46,153 nt of DNA from Arthrobacter livingstonensis (GCF_003219815.1 NZ_QJVD01000029.1:1-46153), one strand, 5' to 3'. Counted from the stretch's first letter, positions 26,920 to 36,725 are shown. Made by a program: numbers and translations. The notes: a model not told the origin generated them from the letters alone.

Positions 26920-28037
26920 CGTTGTCGACCTGGACAACTGCACAGCCGGCAACAGGACTCAGCACTGCCGACGGCTCAAGATTTGACGCGTCAGTACGCC
27001 ATGAAATCTCTCAGATAGTGGACGGCTACAAAAAAGATGCCGCGGCCTATTCACCCGCGACGGCAGTCCTATGGGACCGTATCTTCACTTCACTGGAAGG
27101 CGGGAAGCTTACCCGGCCGCGGCTGGTCAAGCTCGGACACGACGCCTTTGGACCCCAACTCCGGCCCGACCACCCGCGGGAGCAGACCGCCGGGAACCGG
27201 ATCGTCCTCCTGGGCTGCGCCTTTGAACTGCTGCATACCTCGTTGCTGATGCATGATGATGTCATCGACCGGGACTTTACACGCCGGGGACGCCCCACCC
27301 TCTCCGCACAGTACCGCAACGATGCCCTGGCCGCGGGGCAAACCGTGCCCGACGCAGAACATGCCGGGCACTCTGCAGCAATTATTGCCGGGGACCTGCT
27401 CCTCGCCGCAGCCATCTCACTGGCCCTGCGTGCCGGCAGTCCACTTGCGCAGGCCGCTGCCATTGAACGGTCCTTTCAGTTGGCCATCCACAATGCGGGC
27501 GCCGGAGAGCTGGAAGACCTACTGTATTCGTTGGATTATTCCCCCGCCAAAGTGCAGGACGTCCTGCGCATGGAGGAACTCAAAACAGCGTCGTACTCCT
27601 TCAGGTTCCCCCTGCAGACTGGAGCCTTGTTGGCCGGTGCAAGTCCAGCGGAAGCAGCCGCGCTGGCGGACATTGGCGGCCAACTCGGCGTCGCCTATCA
27701 ACTTATTGATGATGTGCTGGGCACCTTTGGTGATCCCAGCAAGACAGGAAAGTCGGTTGACTCCGACCTTCGTGAAGGAAAAAGCACCATCTTGACGGCA
27801 CTGGCTGCCGAACAGCCCGAATTTGGCGAAAACTTGAAACTCCTGCGCACACGCACCGCCACGCCCACTTCGCTGCGTTCAGCCTTGGCCGCTGCCGACG
27901 CGGAATCGCTGGCACGGCAGCTCGCCAAGGAACTCTGTGAGGGCGCGCTGTATTCGGCCCGGCAACTGGATTTGCCTAAGACTGTTTCGGCCCAGCTGAA
28001 AGACTTTGCAGCACTGATTTTGAACAGGGGGGCGTAG
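26916..28037 (+). CDS. crtE: Geranylgeranyl diphosphate synthase
   Basis: A 373-residue trans-prenyl synthase that condenses isopentenyl diphosphate with allylic diphosphates to give C20 GGPP, the carotenoid precursor. First Asp-rich motif LLMHDDVIDRD (near residue 112, DDxxD form), second motif YQLIDDVLGTFGD (near 262), and the GGKLTRPRLV segment that binds IPP. It overlaps the MarR gene by ATGA and is followed 3 nt later by crtB. Product length (C20) is inferred from the operon, not from the residue before the first Asp motif. Confidence 0.93.
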   Translation: MTLSTWTTAQPATGLSTADGSRFDASVRHEISQIVDGYKKDAAAYSPATAVLWDRIFTSLEGGKLTRPRLVKLGHDAFGPQLRPDHPREQTAGNRIVLLGCAFELLHTSLLMHDDVIDRDFTRRGRPTLSAQYRNDALAAGQTVPDAEHAGHSAAIIAGDLLLAAAISLALRAGSPLAQAAAIERSFQLAIHNAGAGELEDLLYSLDYSPAKVQDVLRMEELKTASYSFRFPLQTGALLAGASPAEAAALADIGGQLGVAYQLIDDVLGTFGDPSKTGKSVDSDLREGKSTILTALAAEQPEFGENLKLLRTRTATPTSLRSALAAADAESLARQLAKELCEGALYSARQLDLPKTVSAQLKDFAALILNRGA

Positions 28038-28040
28038 TTA

Positions 28041-28973
28041 ATGAGCCAGGACAGTTCAGCCAAATCGACGGCGGCGAGGCCTGCACCGGGAGCTGGCCCA
28101 ACACCCTTGGAGCGCTACTCTGCAACGGCCAGCAGCAGTGCCCGGGTAGTGATCAACAATTACTCAACCTCATTTTCACTGGCCTGCCGGATGCTTGATA
28201 AACAATCACAGACGCACATCGCGAACGTCTATGCCCTGGTCCGCCTGGTTGATGAAGTCGTCGACGGCGTTGCCCGCGAGGCCGGGCTCAGCGACCAGGC
28301 TACAGCCCAAGCCCTGGACCGGCTGGAAGACGAAACGGAAGCAGCTATGCAGAGCGGTTACAGCACCAACATGATTGTCCATGCCTTCGCCTGCACGGCA
28401 AGGCAGAGCAGCATTGACACCGACCTGACCCGTCCCTTCTTCACCTCGATGCGCAAAGACCTCAGCATTTCAAGCCATGATGAGGCCTCCCTCGATCAGT
28501 ACATCTTCGGCTCCGCCGAGGTGGTGGGACTGATGTGCCTGCGCATATTCCGTTCAACGCCGGACGCCCCCACAGGCCATGACGCCGAGGTGGAATCCGC
28601 GGCAAGACGTCTCGGAGCGGCCTTCCAGAAGGTCAACTTCCTGCGCGATCTGGCCGTCGACACCAGCGAACTTGGCCGCTGCTATTTCCCGGGACTGGAT
28701 CCGTCGGGATTTTCAGATGAACACAAGAATAAGCTGGTCCAGGAGATTCGTGATGACCTCGACGCCGCCGCCCGTGGCATCCCCTACCTGCCGCCCCGCG
28801 CGGCTTTGGCTGTGAGCCTGGCCCACGGGATATTTACCGCACTCAACACGCAGTTGGAACGCACCGGCGCCGCGAATCTTCTCCTCCACCGGGTATCGGT
28901 GCCGTCGGGGCGCAAAGCGGCGATCGCACTGCAAGCCCTGCTGTCAAATTCTTTCAAGCGGCAGCACCGATGA
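28041..28973 (+). CDS. crtB: Phytoene synthase
   Basis: A 310-residue squalene/phytoene synthase that joins two GGPP molecules head to head into phytoene. It shows NNYSTSFSLACRML at the start of the fold, the first Asp motif VRLVDEVVDG (DxxxD), and the second QKVNFLRDLAVDTSELGRCYFP (DxxxD with the usual RCYFP). The N-terminal ~30 residues are Ala/Pro-rich and probably disordered. It overlaps crtI by ATGA. Confidence 0.95.
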   Translation: MSQDSSAKSTAARPAPGAGPTPLERYSATASSSARVVINNYSTSFSLACRMLDKQSQTHIANVYALVRLVDEVVDGVAREAGLSDQATAQALDRLEDETEAAMQSGYSTNMIVHAFACTARQSSIDTDLTRPFFTSMRKDLSISSHDEASLDQYIFGSAEVVGLMCLRIFRSTPDAPTGHDAEVESAARRLGAAFQKVNFLRDLAVDTSELGRCYFPGLDPSGFSDEHKNKLVQEIRDDLDAAARGIPYLPPRAALAVSLAHGIFTALNTQLERTGAANLLLHRVSVPSGRKAAIALQALLSNSFKRQHR

Positions 28974-30640
28974 CCCCGGCCACAGAACGACGAGAGCCAC
29001 GAGTGAAAAAAAGAAATAGGAACGCCCAGCAAGCATTCGATACCCAACACGTGGTGGTCATCGGGGGAGGCTTTTCCGGACTGGCCACGGCCGGACTCTT
29101 GGCGGCATCGGGGCACCAGGTCACCTTGTTGGAACAGCAGAAGCGCCTTGGCGGCCGAGCGGGCCGCCTGGAGCGGGAGGGATTCACTTTTGATACCGGC
29201 CCATCCTGGTATCTCATGCCGGAAGTCATTGACCACTGGTTCGAGCTGATGGGAACCACCACGGATCACGCCTTGGATCTGGTGGCGCTTGACCCCGGAT
29301 ACCGGATCTGGTTTGGAAAAGATGGCAGTTCGCTGGATCTATCAACGGGTGGGTTCGCGGACGCCGCCTTCGAGTCGTTACAGCCCGGGGCCGGTGCCGC
29401 GCTGGCGGAATACCGGCGGAAAGCCCAGGAAAGTTACAGCCTTGCCCTGCGGCACTTCCTCTACGACGATTTCTCCTCGGCTAAAACGTTCCTCAACCCC
29501 CAACTCGTCAAGCTGCTGCCGAAACTCGCGCCACTGCTGGTCGGCTCGCTGGAAAAGCATGTGGCCAAACGCTTTAGCGACCCGCGGCTGCGCCAAATCC
29601 TGGGCTATCCGGCAGTTTTCCTGGGTTCCAGCCCGCAACGGACCCCGGCCCTTTATCATTTGATGAGCCATCTGGATCTCACCGAGGGAGTCCAGTACCC
29701 CCAGGGCGGATTCGCACAACTCGTCGATGCCATGGTGCAGATCTGCCAGGCAGCTGGTGTGGAGATCATTACGGATGCGCGTGTGGAGGGCATCGATGTC
29801 GGCGCGACGACTGGTACGCCGCGGGTTGAAGCGGTGAGGTGGGTGAACACTGCGACAACGGGGACAAAGCGCCATGAGGTGAAGGCCGACGTCGTCGTCG
29901 GCGCCGCCGATCTGCACCACATCGAGACTGCCCTCCTGCCACCGAAATTCCGTGCCCATTCAGCAGTGTCATGGAAACGCCGCGACCCGGGCCCCAGTGC
30001 CGTGCTGGTGTGTTTGGGTGTCAAGGGAAAGCTCCCGCAACTCAATCACCACAATTTATTCTTCACCCGTGACTGGGAGGAAAATTTCGCCCGCGTCCAT
30101 GAGGGAAGAGATCTCGAACCAGAAACCAGCATCTACGTCTGCATGCCCAGCCATACCGACTCTTCCGTGGCCCCACAGGGAGACGAGAACCTTTTCATCC
30201 TCGTCCCGGCACCTGCCCTGCCCGAATGGGGCTGCGGCGGACCGGACGGCACGGGAAGCCCCCATGTGGAAGACGTGGCAAATGCCGCCATTGACCAAAT
30301 CGCTGCATGGGCGGGCATCCCGGACTTGCGGGAACGCATCGTGGTGAGGCAAAGCTATGGTCCGGAAGATTTTGTCAACAATGTCAACGCCTGGCGTGGC
30401 GGCGCGCTGGGACTGGCCCACACGCTGAGACAAAGTGCATTCTTCCGACCCGCCAACCACAACCCCAAGGTCCGTGGCTTGCACTATGTTGGCAGTTCGG
30501 TTCGACCAGGGATTGGGATCCCGATGTGCCTGATCAGCGCTGAGCTCGTTGCAAAACGCATCAACGGGATCAGGACACCAGGACCGTTTGCCTTCGACAG
30601 CGCTGAACCGGCACCGTTGCCGAGACAGGCAGGACAATGA
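28970..30640 (+). CDS. crtI: Phytoene desaturase
   Basis: A 556-residue CrtI-type flavoprotein that desaturates phytoene, usually in four steps to lycopene. The dinucleotide-binding fold is at residues 25-60 (VVVIGGGFSGLATAGLLA, then E at the end of the second strand). FDTGPSWYLMP is the conserved second block, and the C-terminal FAD motif GLHYVGSSVRPGIGIPMCL is intact. The first ~25 residues are polar and variable; a later GTG is possible. It overlaps crtB and crtYe by ATGA, so the operon is tightly coupled. Confidence 0.95.
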   Translation: MTPATERREPRVKKRNRNAQQAFDTQHVVVIGGGFSGLATAGLLAASGHQVTLLEQQKRLGGRAGRLEREGFTFDTGPSWYLMPEVIDHWFELMGTTTDHALDLVALDPGYRIWFGKDGSSLDLSTGGFADAAFESLQPGAGAALAEYRRKAQESYSLALRHFLYDDFSSAKTFLNPQLVKLLPKLAPLLVGSLEKHVAKRFSDPRLRQILGYPAVFLGSSPQRTPALYHLMSHLDLTEGVQYPQGGFAQLVDAMVQICQAAGVEIITDARVEGIDVGATTGTPRVEAVRWVNTATTGTKRHEVKADVVVGAADLHHIETALLPPKFRAHSAVSWKRRDPGPSAVLVCLGVKGKLPQLNHHNLFFTRDWEENFARVHEGRDLEPETSIYVCMPSHTDSSVAPQGDENLFILVPAPALPEWGCGGPDGTGSPHVEDVANAAIDQIAAWAGIPDLRERIVVRQSYGPEDFVNNVNAWRGGALGLAHTLRQSAFFRPANHNPKVRGLHYVGSSVRPGIGIPMCLISAELVAKRINGIRTPGPFAFDSAEPAPLPRQAGQ

Positions 30641-30993
30641 CGTACCTGTTGATTCTGATCGTCGTGATCATCTGCATCGCCACGCTCGACGCCAGATACC
30701 GGTTGTTCCTCTTCTCTCGACCTGTGCCGGCACTCGTGACACTGCTGGCTGGCACCGGCATCTTCCTGCTCTGGGATGTCATTGCGATTCATCAGGGCAT
30801 CTTTTTGCATCGTGAATCCCCCCTCATGACCCGCGTCATGCTCGCTGAACAGCTGCCACTGGAAGAAGCGTTCTTCCTCTTCTTCCTCTGCTACCAAACC
30901 ATGGTTCTCGTGACAGGCTCCCTGCGCTGGCGTTCGTCCCGGCAGGCGAAAAAGCTCGGTCCGACCACCGCCGATGCCAAGGAGACGATGTGA
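30637..30993 (+). CDS. crtYe: C50 carotenoid cyclase subunit CrtYe
   Basis: A 118-residue membrane protein with three hydrophobic helices, half of the heterodimeric lycopene/flavuxanthin cyclase that makes epsilon-type rings in C50 carotenoids. The motif LPLEEAFFLFF near residue 75 holds the conserved Glu pair of the CrtY/LitB family, and ARYRLFLF near the start is typical. It overlaps crtI (ATGA) and crtYf (GTGA). It needs its partner for activity by analogy with Corynebacterium. Confidence 0.9.
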   Translation: MTYLLILIVVIICIATLDARYRLFLFSRPVPALVTLLAGTGIFLLWDVIAIHQGIFLHRESPLMTRVMLAEQLPLEEAFFLFFLCYQTMVLVTGSLRWRSSRQAKKLGPTTADAKETM

Positions 30994-31349
30994 GTTACGG
31001 ATTGCTCTCGCTCTATTTCATGGCCGGATCGGCCCTGCTGCTGCTCCTCGCCCTGCGTGTTAGGCGAATCAGCATGCGCAGCGTTCTTCCGGCACTTGGA
31101 TTCTCCCTGGCTGTGCTCTTGGTGCTGACCGCAGTCTTTGACAATGTAATGATCGGATCGGGACTGTTCGACTATGGCCGGCAAACACGGCTGGGCCCGC
31201 GGTTGGGGCTGGCACCGATCGAGGACTTCAGCTACCCGGTCAGTGTAGTGCTTTTTGCCCCGGCGCTGTGGTGGCTTGCCGGCGGACGTCCCCCGGCCGC
31301 GTCCGTGCGGGAACCGTCGGTGACCAGCACCAACGGGGCGGGACAATAG
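30990..31349 (+). CDS. crtYf: C50 carotenoid cyclase subunit CrtYf
   Basis: A 119-residue membrane protein with three hydrophobic segments. The motif LGLAPIEDFSYPVSVV near residue 75 is the second-subunit signature (P-I-E-D), and NVMIGSGLFDYG is also conserved. The GTG start overlaps the crtYe stop. Together with CrtYe it closes the terminal rings of the C50 carotenoid. The tail of about 20 residues is polar. Whether the ring type is epsilon (decaprenoxanthin) or gamma (sarcinaxanthin) cannot be read from the sequence alone. Confidence 0.9.
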   Translation: MSYGLLSLYFMAGSALLLLLALRVRRISMRSVLPALGFSLAVLLVLTAVFDNVMIGSGLFDYGRQTRLGPRLGLAPIEDFSYPVSVVLFAPALWWLAGGRPPAASVREPSVTSTNGAGQ

Positions 31350-31352
31350 GCC

Positions 31353-32210
31353 ATGCTGCGTGAACTCCTTCTGACCTCCCGCCCTGTTTCCTGGGTCAAT
31401 ACCGCCTATCCATTTGCGGCCGCATATCTGCTGAGCACAGGAACCGTGGACTGGATTTTCGTCCTGGGAACGGTTTTCTTTCTCATTCCCTACAACCTGG
31501 CCATGTACGGAATCAACGACGTTTTTGACTACGAATCCGATCTGCTCAACCCCCGAAAGGGTGGTGCCGAGGGCGCGCTGCTGGACCGCGGCAAACACCA
31601 AAGGATCCTGCTTCTGTGCGTCCTGGCCCTCCTGCCCTTCCTTGCCGTCCTGTTGCGTGTTGGCTCGTTCCAGGCCAATCTGGTCCTGCTGCTGTCCATG
31701 GCCGCACTTGTGGCCTACAGTGCCCCGCACCTGCGTTTCAAGGAGCGTCCCTTCCTTGACTCTTTGACCTCAAGCACGCATTTTGTTTCCCCCATGGCCT
31801 ATGGGCTGGTGTTGGCAGGGGCTCACCTCGATGCCCAGTTGGTGGCGATCACGGCCGCCTTCTTCCTGTGGGGCATGGCATCACACGCATTCGGTGCCGT
31901 GCAGGACATTATCCCGGACCGTGCCGCAGCCCTGGGTTCCATCGGCACCGTGCTTGGCTCCCGCCGGACGGTGGCCTTGGCAGCGCTGTCCTACCTGCTG
32001 GCTGGCATACTGTTGTTGTTCACCGACTGGCCCGGACCTTTGGCGGCGTTGCTGGCAGTGCCGTATCTGCTCAATGTTCTGCCGTTCCTGGCTCTGCACG
32101 ATCCTGAATCCGGCCGCGCGCACACGGGATGGGTGCGTTTTCTCTGGTTAAATTACGTGACGGGTTTCTTTGTCACGATGCTCTTGATTTGGTATTCCCT
32201 CACACGATGA
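31353..32210 (+). CDS. crtEb: Lycopene elongase (UbiA-type prenyltransferase)
   Basis: A 285-residue UbiA-superfamily membrane enzyme that adds two C5 units to lycopene, giving the C50 skeleton (flavuxanthin-like). The first Asp motif NDVFDYESD is near residue 55, the second region GAVQDIIPDRAA near residue 185, with about eight membrane helices. It starts 3 nt after crtYf and closes the crt operon. Its presence together with CrtYe/CrtYf is the reason for calling the product a C50 carotenoid. Confidence 0.93.
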   Translation: MLRELLLTSRPVSWVNTAYPFAAAYLLSTGTVDWIFVLGTVFFLIPYNLAMYGINDVFDYESDLLNPRKGGAEGALLDRGKHQRILLLCVLALLPFLAVLLRVGSFQANLVLLLSMAALVAYSAPHLRFKERPFLDSLTSSTHFVSPMAYGLVLAGAHLDAQLVAITAAFFLWGMASHAFGAVQDIIPDRAAALGSIGTVLGSRRTVALAALSYLLAGILLLFTDWPGPLAALLAVPYLLNVLPFLALHDPESGRAHTGWVRFLWLNYVTGFFVTMLLIWYSLTR

Positions 32211-32247
32211 GTCCCATGGGGACAACACTTTAAGGAACTCAGCTGCC

Positions 32248-33765
32248 ATGACGAATCCGGCTGTGCGGGCCGTGCATATTGCATGGTTCCGCGATGATCT
32301 GCGCATTGCCGACAACCCCGCACTTTTTGCTGCCCTGGAAGGAAACGACGGCGGCACACTCACCATCGCCGTATATGTCCACGACGAAGTGTCTGAGAAT
32401 ATCCGGCCCTTGGGATCCGCAGCACGATGGTGGCTGCACCATGGCCTGCGGGAACTGCGCGCCCAACTTTCGGAACTGGGTGTGCCGCTGGTGTTGCACC
32501 AAGGAACGGCACTGCTTAAAATTCCTGAAGCAACAGAGGCGCTCCGTCAGCACTTTGGCCTGAACCCCGAAGACCTTTCGGTGTATTGGAACCGTCGTTA
32601 TGGTGGCGGGGAACGGGCCGTCGACGCTTCCCTGATGGAGCTCCTCCGCGGACAGGGCGCCACAGTCTCCAGCTTTTCCGCCACCCTGCTGCACGAGCCT
32701 TGGACCGTGCAAACCCAAGAGCAACGCCCCTACAAGGTGTTCACACCCTTCCATAATGCCGCGCAGCTAATCCCGCTGCGCCCGGCACTGCCGGCCCCCT
32801 CAAACGCTCAACAGGCAAGGGCACCGGAGATGCCGGCCGGCGAGGAGCTGGATAGTTGGGGGCTGCTGCCCAGCCGTCCGGATTGGTCCGCCGGTCTGGC
32901 TGCGGCGTGGACTCCCGGCGAGGCTGCGGCGCATGAGCGCCTCGGCGTGGTTCTTCAGGACGTGGCCGCCGACTACCTGCTCGGACGCGACCGCCCCGGA
33001 ATCGATGGTACGTCCCGGCTGTCACCGGCATTGCGTTGGGGGCATCTTAGCCCGGTCCAGGTGTGGGAAGCGTTGGGCGCAGTGGCGGCAACGCATCCGG
33101 AAGCCGCCGAAGGCGCCCGGGCCATGATGCGGCAATTGGCGTGGCGGGACTTTTGCTGGAACCAGCTCTACCACCGGCCGGATCTGGGCAGGGTGAACCT
33201 GCGCACGGAATTCAACGAATTTGATTGGGCATGGCCCACCGGGCTGCTTCCCACACCCGCCAGCGGCCGGCCTGCAGCGAAGCCCCCTACCGTGCCAAGT
33301 GACGCTGTCCAGGGACAGATCAATGCACTCCATGAAGCCTGGTGCCGGGGGGAAACCGGATTTCCGCTGGTTGATGCCGGCATGCGGGAGCTCTGGGAGA
33401 CCGGATGGATGCACAACAGGGTGCGCATGGTGACCGCCAGCTTGCTGGTGAAGAATCTTGGCATCCATTGGAGGGCCGGCGAGGCCTGGTTCTGGGACAC
33501 CCTGGTGGACGCGGACCCGGCCTCGAATCCGGCGAACTGGCAGTGGGTGGCGGGTTGCGGCGCCGACGCTGCACCGTATTTCAGGGTTTTCAATCCGGTC
33601 CTGCAAGCCAAGAAATTTGATGCCCAGGGCCGCTACCGGGCCCGGTTTGGACCGCTGCTGAACCAGGAGCCTGTGGTGGATTTGAAAGAATCACGGGCTG
33701 CTGCACTGGCCGCTTACGAGCACATGAGGCACAGTGCGAGAACCGGCGACGCCCACCAGCCTTGA
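32248..33765 (+). CDS. phr: Deoxyribodipyrimidine photo-lyase
   Basis: A 505-residue cryptochrome/photolyase-family flavoprotein, most like class I CPD photolyases that use light to split UV-induced pyrimidine dimers. The N-terminal antenna domain starts WFRDDLRIADNPAL. The FAD domain includes GTSRLSPALRWGHLSP, MRQLAWRDFCWNQLY, GFPLVDAGMRELWETGWMHN and NPANWQWVAGCGADAAPYFR, with the tryptophans expected for electron transfer. AAGGAA precedes the ATG. It follows crtEb by 37 nt on the same strand, so it is probably co-transcribed; carotenoid and photolyase genes are often light-induced together. Confidence 0.93.
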   Translation: MTNPAVRAVHIAWFRDDLRIADNPALFAALEGNDGGTLTIAVYVHDEVSENIRPLGSAARWWLHHGLRELRAQLSELGVPLVLHQGTALLKIPEATEALRQHFGLNPEDLSVYWNRRYGGGERAVDASLMELLRGQGATVSSFSATLLHEPWTVQTQEQRPYKVFTPFHNAAQLIPLRPALPAPSNAQQARAPEMPAGEELDSWGLLPSRPDWSAGLAAAWTPGEAAAHERLGVVLQDVAADYLLGRDRPGIDGTSRLSPALRWGHLSPVQVWEALGAVAATHPEAAEGARAMMRQLAWRDFCWNQLYHRPDLGRVNLRTEFNEFDWAWPTGLLPTPASGRPAAKPPTVPSDAVQGQINALHEAWCRGETGFPLVDAGMRELWETGWMHNRVRMVTASLLVKNLGIHWRAGEAWFWDTLVDADPASNPANWQWVAGCGADAAPYFRVFNPVLQAKKFDAQGRYRARFGPLLNQEPVVDLKESRAAALAAYEHMRHSARTGDAHQP

Positions 33766-33781
33766 AGGGCTTCGCCGGTTC
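33740..33781. terminator. Long hairpin between convergent phr and MMPL genes
   Basis: GAACCGGCGA (33740-33749) and TCGCCGGTTC (33772-33781) are perfect 10-bp arms. An inner AGCC...GGCT stem stacks onto the right arm. The arms span the phr stop codon and the gap before the convergent MMPL pseudogene, as expected of a shared terminator, although no T tract follows on either strand. Confidence 0.55.
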
Positions 33782-33794
33782 GGTCAAGGGCACG

Positions 33795-36033
33795 CTAGCT
33801 GCGGTGGCGGGCGGATGTTGCCAAGTCGGCGCCTTCGGTAGCTGCTGCCCGGGACAGTTTGGATGGCCACCAGATGGCTTTTCCGATGTCGTGGGTGAGC
33901 GCGGGAACCAGCAATGAGCGCACGATGAAGGTGTCCAGCAGCACACCGAAGGCGACAATGAACGCGATCTGCGCCAGGAACAGGATCGAAATGACACCAA
34001 GTGCGGAGAAGGTGGCGGCCAGGACCAGCCCGGCCGAGGTGATCACGCCACCGGTGATTACCAGACCCCGAATGATACCCTCACGCGTGCCATGTTTGAC
34101 GGACTCCTCCCGTACACGGGTCATGAGGAAGATGTTGTAGTCAATCCCCAGCGCCACCAGGAAGATGAAACCGTAGAGCGGAACGGCCGGGTCGGCGCCG
34201 GGGAAATGGAAGACCTGGTTGAAGAAGAAGGCCGCAACCCCCAGCGCCGTGCCAAAGGAGGGCACCGTGGTCAAGACCAGCAGCACCGGGGCCAGGACCG
34301 ACCGCAACAGCATCATGAGAATGAGTAGAATCACCATAAGAACCACGGGGATGATGAGGTTGCGGTCGTGGATCGAGGCATCATTGGTGTCGATTGCGGT
34401 AGCCGTGACCCCACCAACCAGGGCATCGGGAACCGTGCTGGACAGGCTCGTCCTGACTTCACGCACGACGCCGGCTGCAGCGTCCGAATCAGCGGCGGCT
34501 CCCAGCGTGCCTTGGAGCATGACGTCTCCGCTGACCACCGTGGGTTCGGGAACAGCGGCGCCGGGTGCGCCCATCGACTGGAGCCCCTGATTTGTAACGG
34601 TGGCGGCGCCACCGGGGGCCCTGGCAGAAATCACGGAAACCGATTCAATGCCGTCCTGTGCCAGCATCACATTTGCGGCCTCTTGGAGTTTCGACGTCGG
34701 GACCACCACCAGTACGGGGCTGCCGGTGCCGCCGGGGAAATGTTCACCGAGTATGGCTTGGCCGTCGCGGGCTTCTGAGGAACCCAACACCAGGTCCGAC
34801 TGCGGCACACCGGTGGCGTTGAGCGCGGTGGCGCCGAAAGCCCCCAACAGCAGGACAGCCGTGGTCACCATCCAAATCAATCTCGGGCGGCGTTTGATTG
34901 TCCGGGCGAGTTTTGCCCAGATTCCGGTGGCATGCACGCCGTGTTCGGCGGCCACGACCTCCGGCTCAAATCTTGGCCGCCGCGGCCAGAGCGTTCCGAT
35001 CAAAGACAAACAACAACGCAGGCAGGAGGGTCAGTGCCGAGAGCATGGCGAAAACGATCCCGATCGCGGCAACAGGTCCGAGGGAACTGTTGGATTTCAG
35101 GTCGCTGAACAACAGGCACAGCAGGCCCGCGATGACGGTTCCGCCGGAGGCCGCAATGGGTTCGGCAGATTTGCGGATTGCCTGCATGCTGGCAGCCCAT
35201 TTGTCCTTGCTGACTCGCAGTTCTTCACGGTAACGGGACACGTAGAGCAAGGAATAGTCCGTGGCAGCACCGATCACCAGAATAAACAAGATGCCCTGTG
35301 TTTGCCCGCTCAACATCAGGATTCCGGCTTTCGCCAGCCACCACACGCCTAGCAGCGCAACACACAGGGCAAAGAGGCTTGTGGCGAGCACAGCCACGGA
35401 GAGTAGCAGGGAGCGGTAGACAAGGATCAGGATGATGAAGACGGCCAGGAGGGCCACACCCAGGAGTACCCCGTCGATTCCGGAAAAGCCTTCGATGAGA
35501 TCTGCCGTGAACCCGGCAGGGCCGGTGACATGAACCGAGACACCCCCCCGGAATGGCGGCCCGCAGGGACGTGCCAATGGCGGTTACCGCCGACCCAATG
35601 TCTGTATCGGATTGGATCGGCACGAACGCCTGCACAGCCCGGCCGTCTTCGGAGGGAATGCCCGGGGACACGCCGGCTCCCACACCGGGTATCTCAGGCA
35701 GTTTTGCGATCCCCCTGGACACTGCGGCAATTTCAGTTTTGCCCAGTGCAGCATCGCTGGAAAACACGACGACTGCGGGGATTTCATCGGAGTCACGGAA
35801 CTCGCCCAAGAGCCTTTGCACCTGGGTGGCGTCGGACGAGGACGGCAGGTAGGTGGTTTGATCATTGGAGGAAACTTCACTGACCCTGCCAAAATACGGT
35901 CCACCGATCGAACCACCGGCGAACTAGACGATGATGATCAGCGCGGGCACCAGGATCCTCAGCCACTTCGCCGTCTGGGCGGGGCCCTGCCGCGATCAAT
36001 TGCACCCGCGGCGGACTGCGTTGTTCTGGTCAT
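33795..36033 (-). pseudogene. MMPL family transporter, multiply disrupted
   Basis: Minus-strand gene for a ~740-residue RND/MMPL-type membrane transporter. ATG at 36033 has GGGAG upstream. Lesions: (1) a frameshift near 35990, so MTRTTQSAAG leads to an early stop while AQTAKWLRILVPALIIIV lies in another frame; (2) a TAG at 35924-35926 where Trp is expected; (3) a frameshift at a seven-C run (35543-35549); (4) a frameshift near 34995. Between them the protein is well preserved: SVHVTGPAGFTADLIEGFSG, LVIGAATDYSLLYVSRYREE, and in the second half LVALGIDYNIFLMTRVREE, the two transmembrane-4 repeats with proton-relay Asp. Corynebacterium carries an MMPL gene inside its crt operon; whether this one served the pigment region is unclear. 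The adjacent MarR gene, divergent, was probably its regulator. Confidence 0.9.
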
Positions 36034-36064
36034 GAGTTCATCTCCCGTGAGAGCCAAATTTTAC

Positions 36065-36090
36065 CCTAGTTTAGCTAGCAAATAACTCAG
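36065..36090. promoter_or_regulatory. AT-rich operator-like site before MarR gene
   Basis: The gap between the divergent MMPL pseudogene and the MarR gene is AT-rich and contains GCTAGC (36074-36079) within TAGTTTAGCTAGCAAATAAC, a near-symmetric sequence. It would fit a MarR operator controlling both directions. Support is positional only. Confidence 0.3.
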
Positions 36091-36140
36091 CGTGCAACAT
36101 CTGTGGTTCTTTATATTGGTTTCAGGATAGAATTGTCTTT

Positions 36141-36725
36141 ATGGCACGTATCGAGGCAACCCCCGCACCGTTGCCCACCAACATCTATGACGTGAACGCC
36201 GCCGACCCCAAGAGCCAACTGGTCGACCGTTCCGCAATGGCCGGCGCTGACGTTGCGCACATCGGGGAACTGATGGCAGCGCTGGGAAGGCTGCGCAACG
36301 CGGAACAGCAGCTTTCAGATGCTTCACTGAAATACATGAAACTGAATCAAACGGACATGCGGGCACTTCACTTCTTGATCGTCACCGCCAACACCGAGGC
36401 AGTGGCAACTCCCGGGGCCATTGCCAGCCACCTGAAGATCTCGACGGCGTCCACCACCAAGCTGCTGGACCGGCTGGAAAACGCAGGCCACATCATCCGC
36501 CAGCCGCATCCCAGCGACCGGCGCGCCCTGGCCATTTCCATCACGCCCAAAACCCGCCAAGCAGCCATGGAAACCGTTGGCCGCCAGCAGTCCAAGCGGT
36601 TCCATGCTGCAGCACGTCTCAGCGCCGCGGAGCGCGATGTGGTCATCCGCTTCCTGGACGACATGACCCAGGAAATCTCCCTTACGGACGAGCCATGGGC
36701 CCAGCCCGCAGCCTCGCGCGAATAG
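36141..36725 (+). CDS. MarR family regulator, divergent from MMPL pseudogene
   Basis: A 194-residue winged-helix regulator with a ~45-residue N-terminal extension before the MarR fold. The DNA-binding part reads ATPGAIASHLKISTASTTKLLDRLENAGHI, followed by the wing IRQPHPSDRRALAISITPK with the conserved D-R-R. The divergent arrangement with a drug/lipid-type transporter is the usual one for MarR repressors that respond to exported compounds. The start at ATG 36141 lacks a strong ribosome binding site. It remains intact although its presumed target is broken, so it may control other genes or be a recent orphan. Confidence 0.88.
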   Translation: MARIEATPAPLPTNIYDVNAADPKSQLVDRSAMAGADVAHIGELMAALGRLRNAEQQLSDASLKYMKLNQTDMRALHFLIVTANTEAVATPGAIASHLKISTASTTKLLDRLENAGHIIRQPHPSDRRALAISITPKTRQAAMETVGRQQSKRFHAAARLSAAERDVVIRFLDDMTQEISLTDEPWAQPAASRE

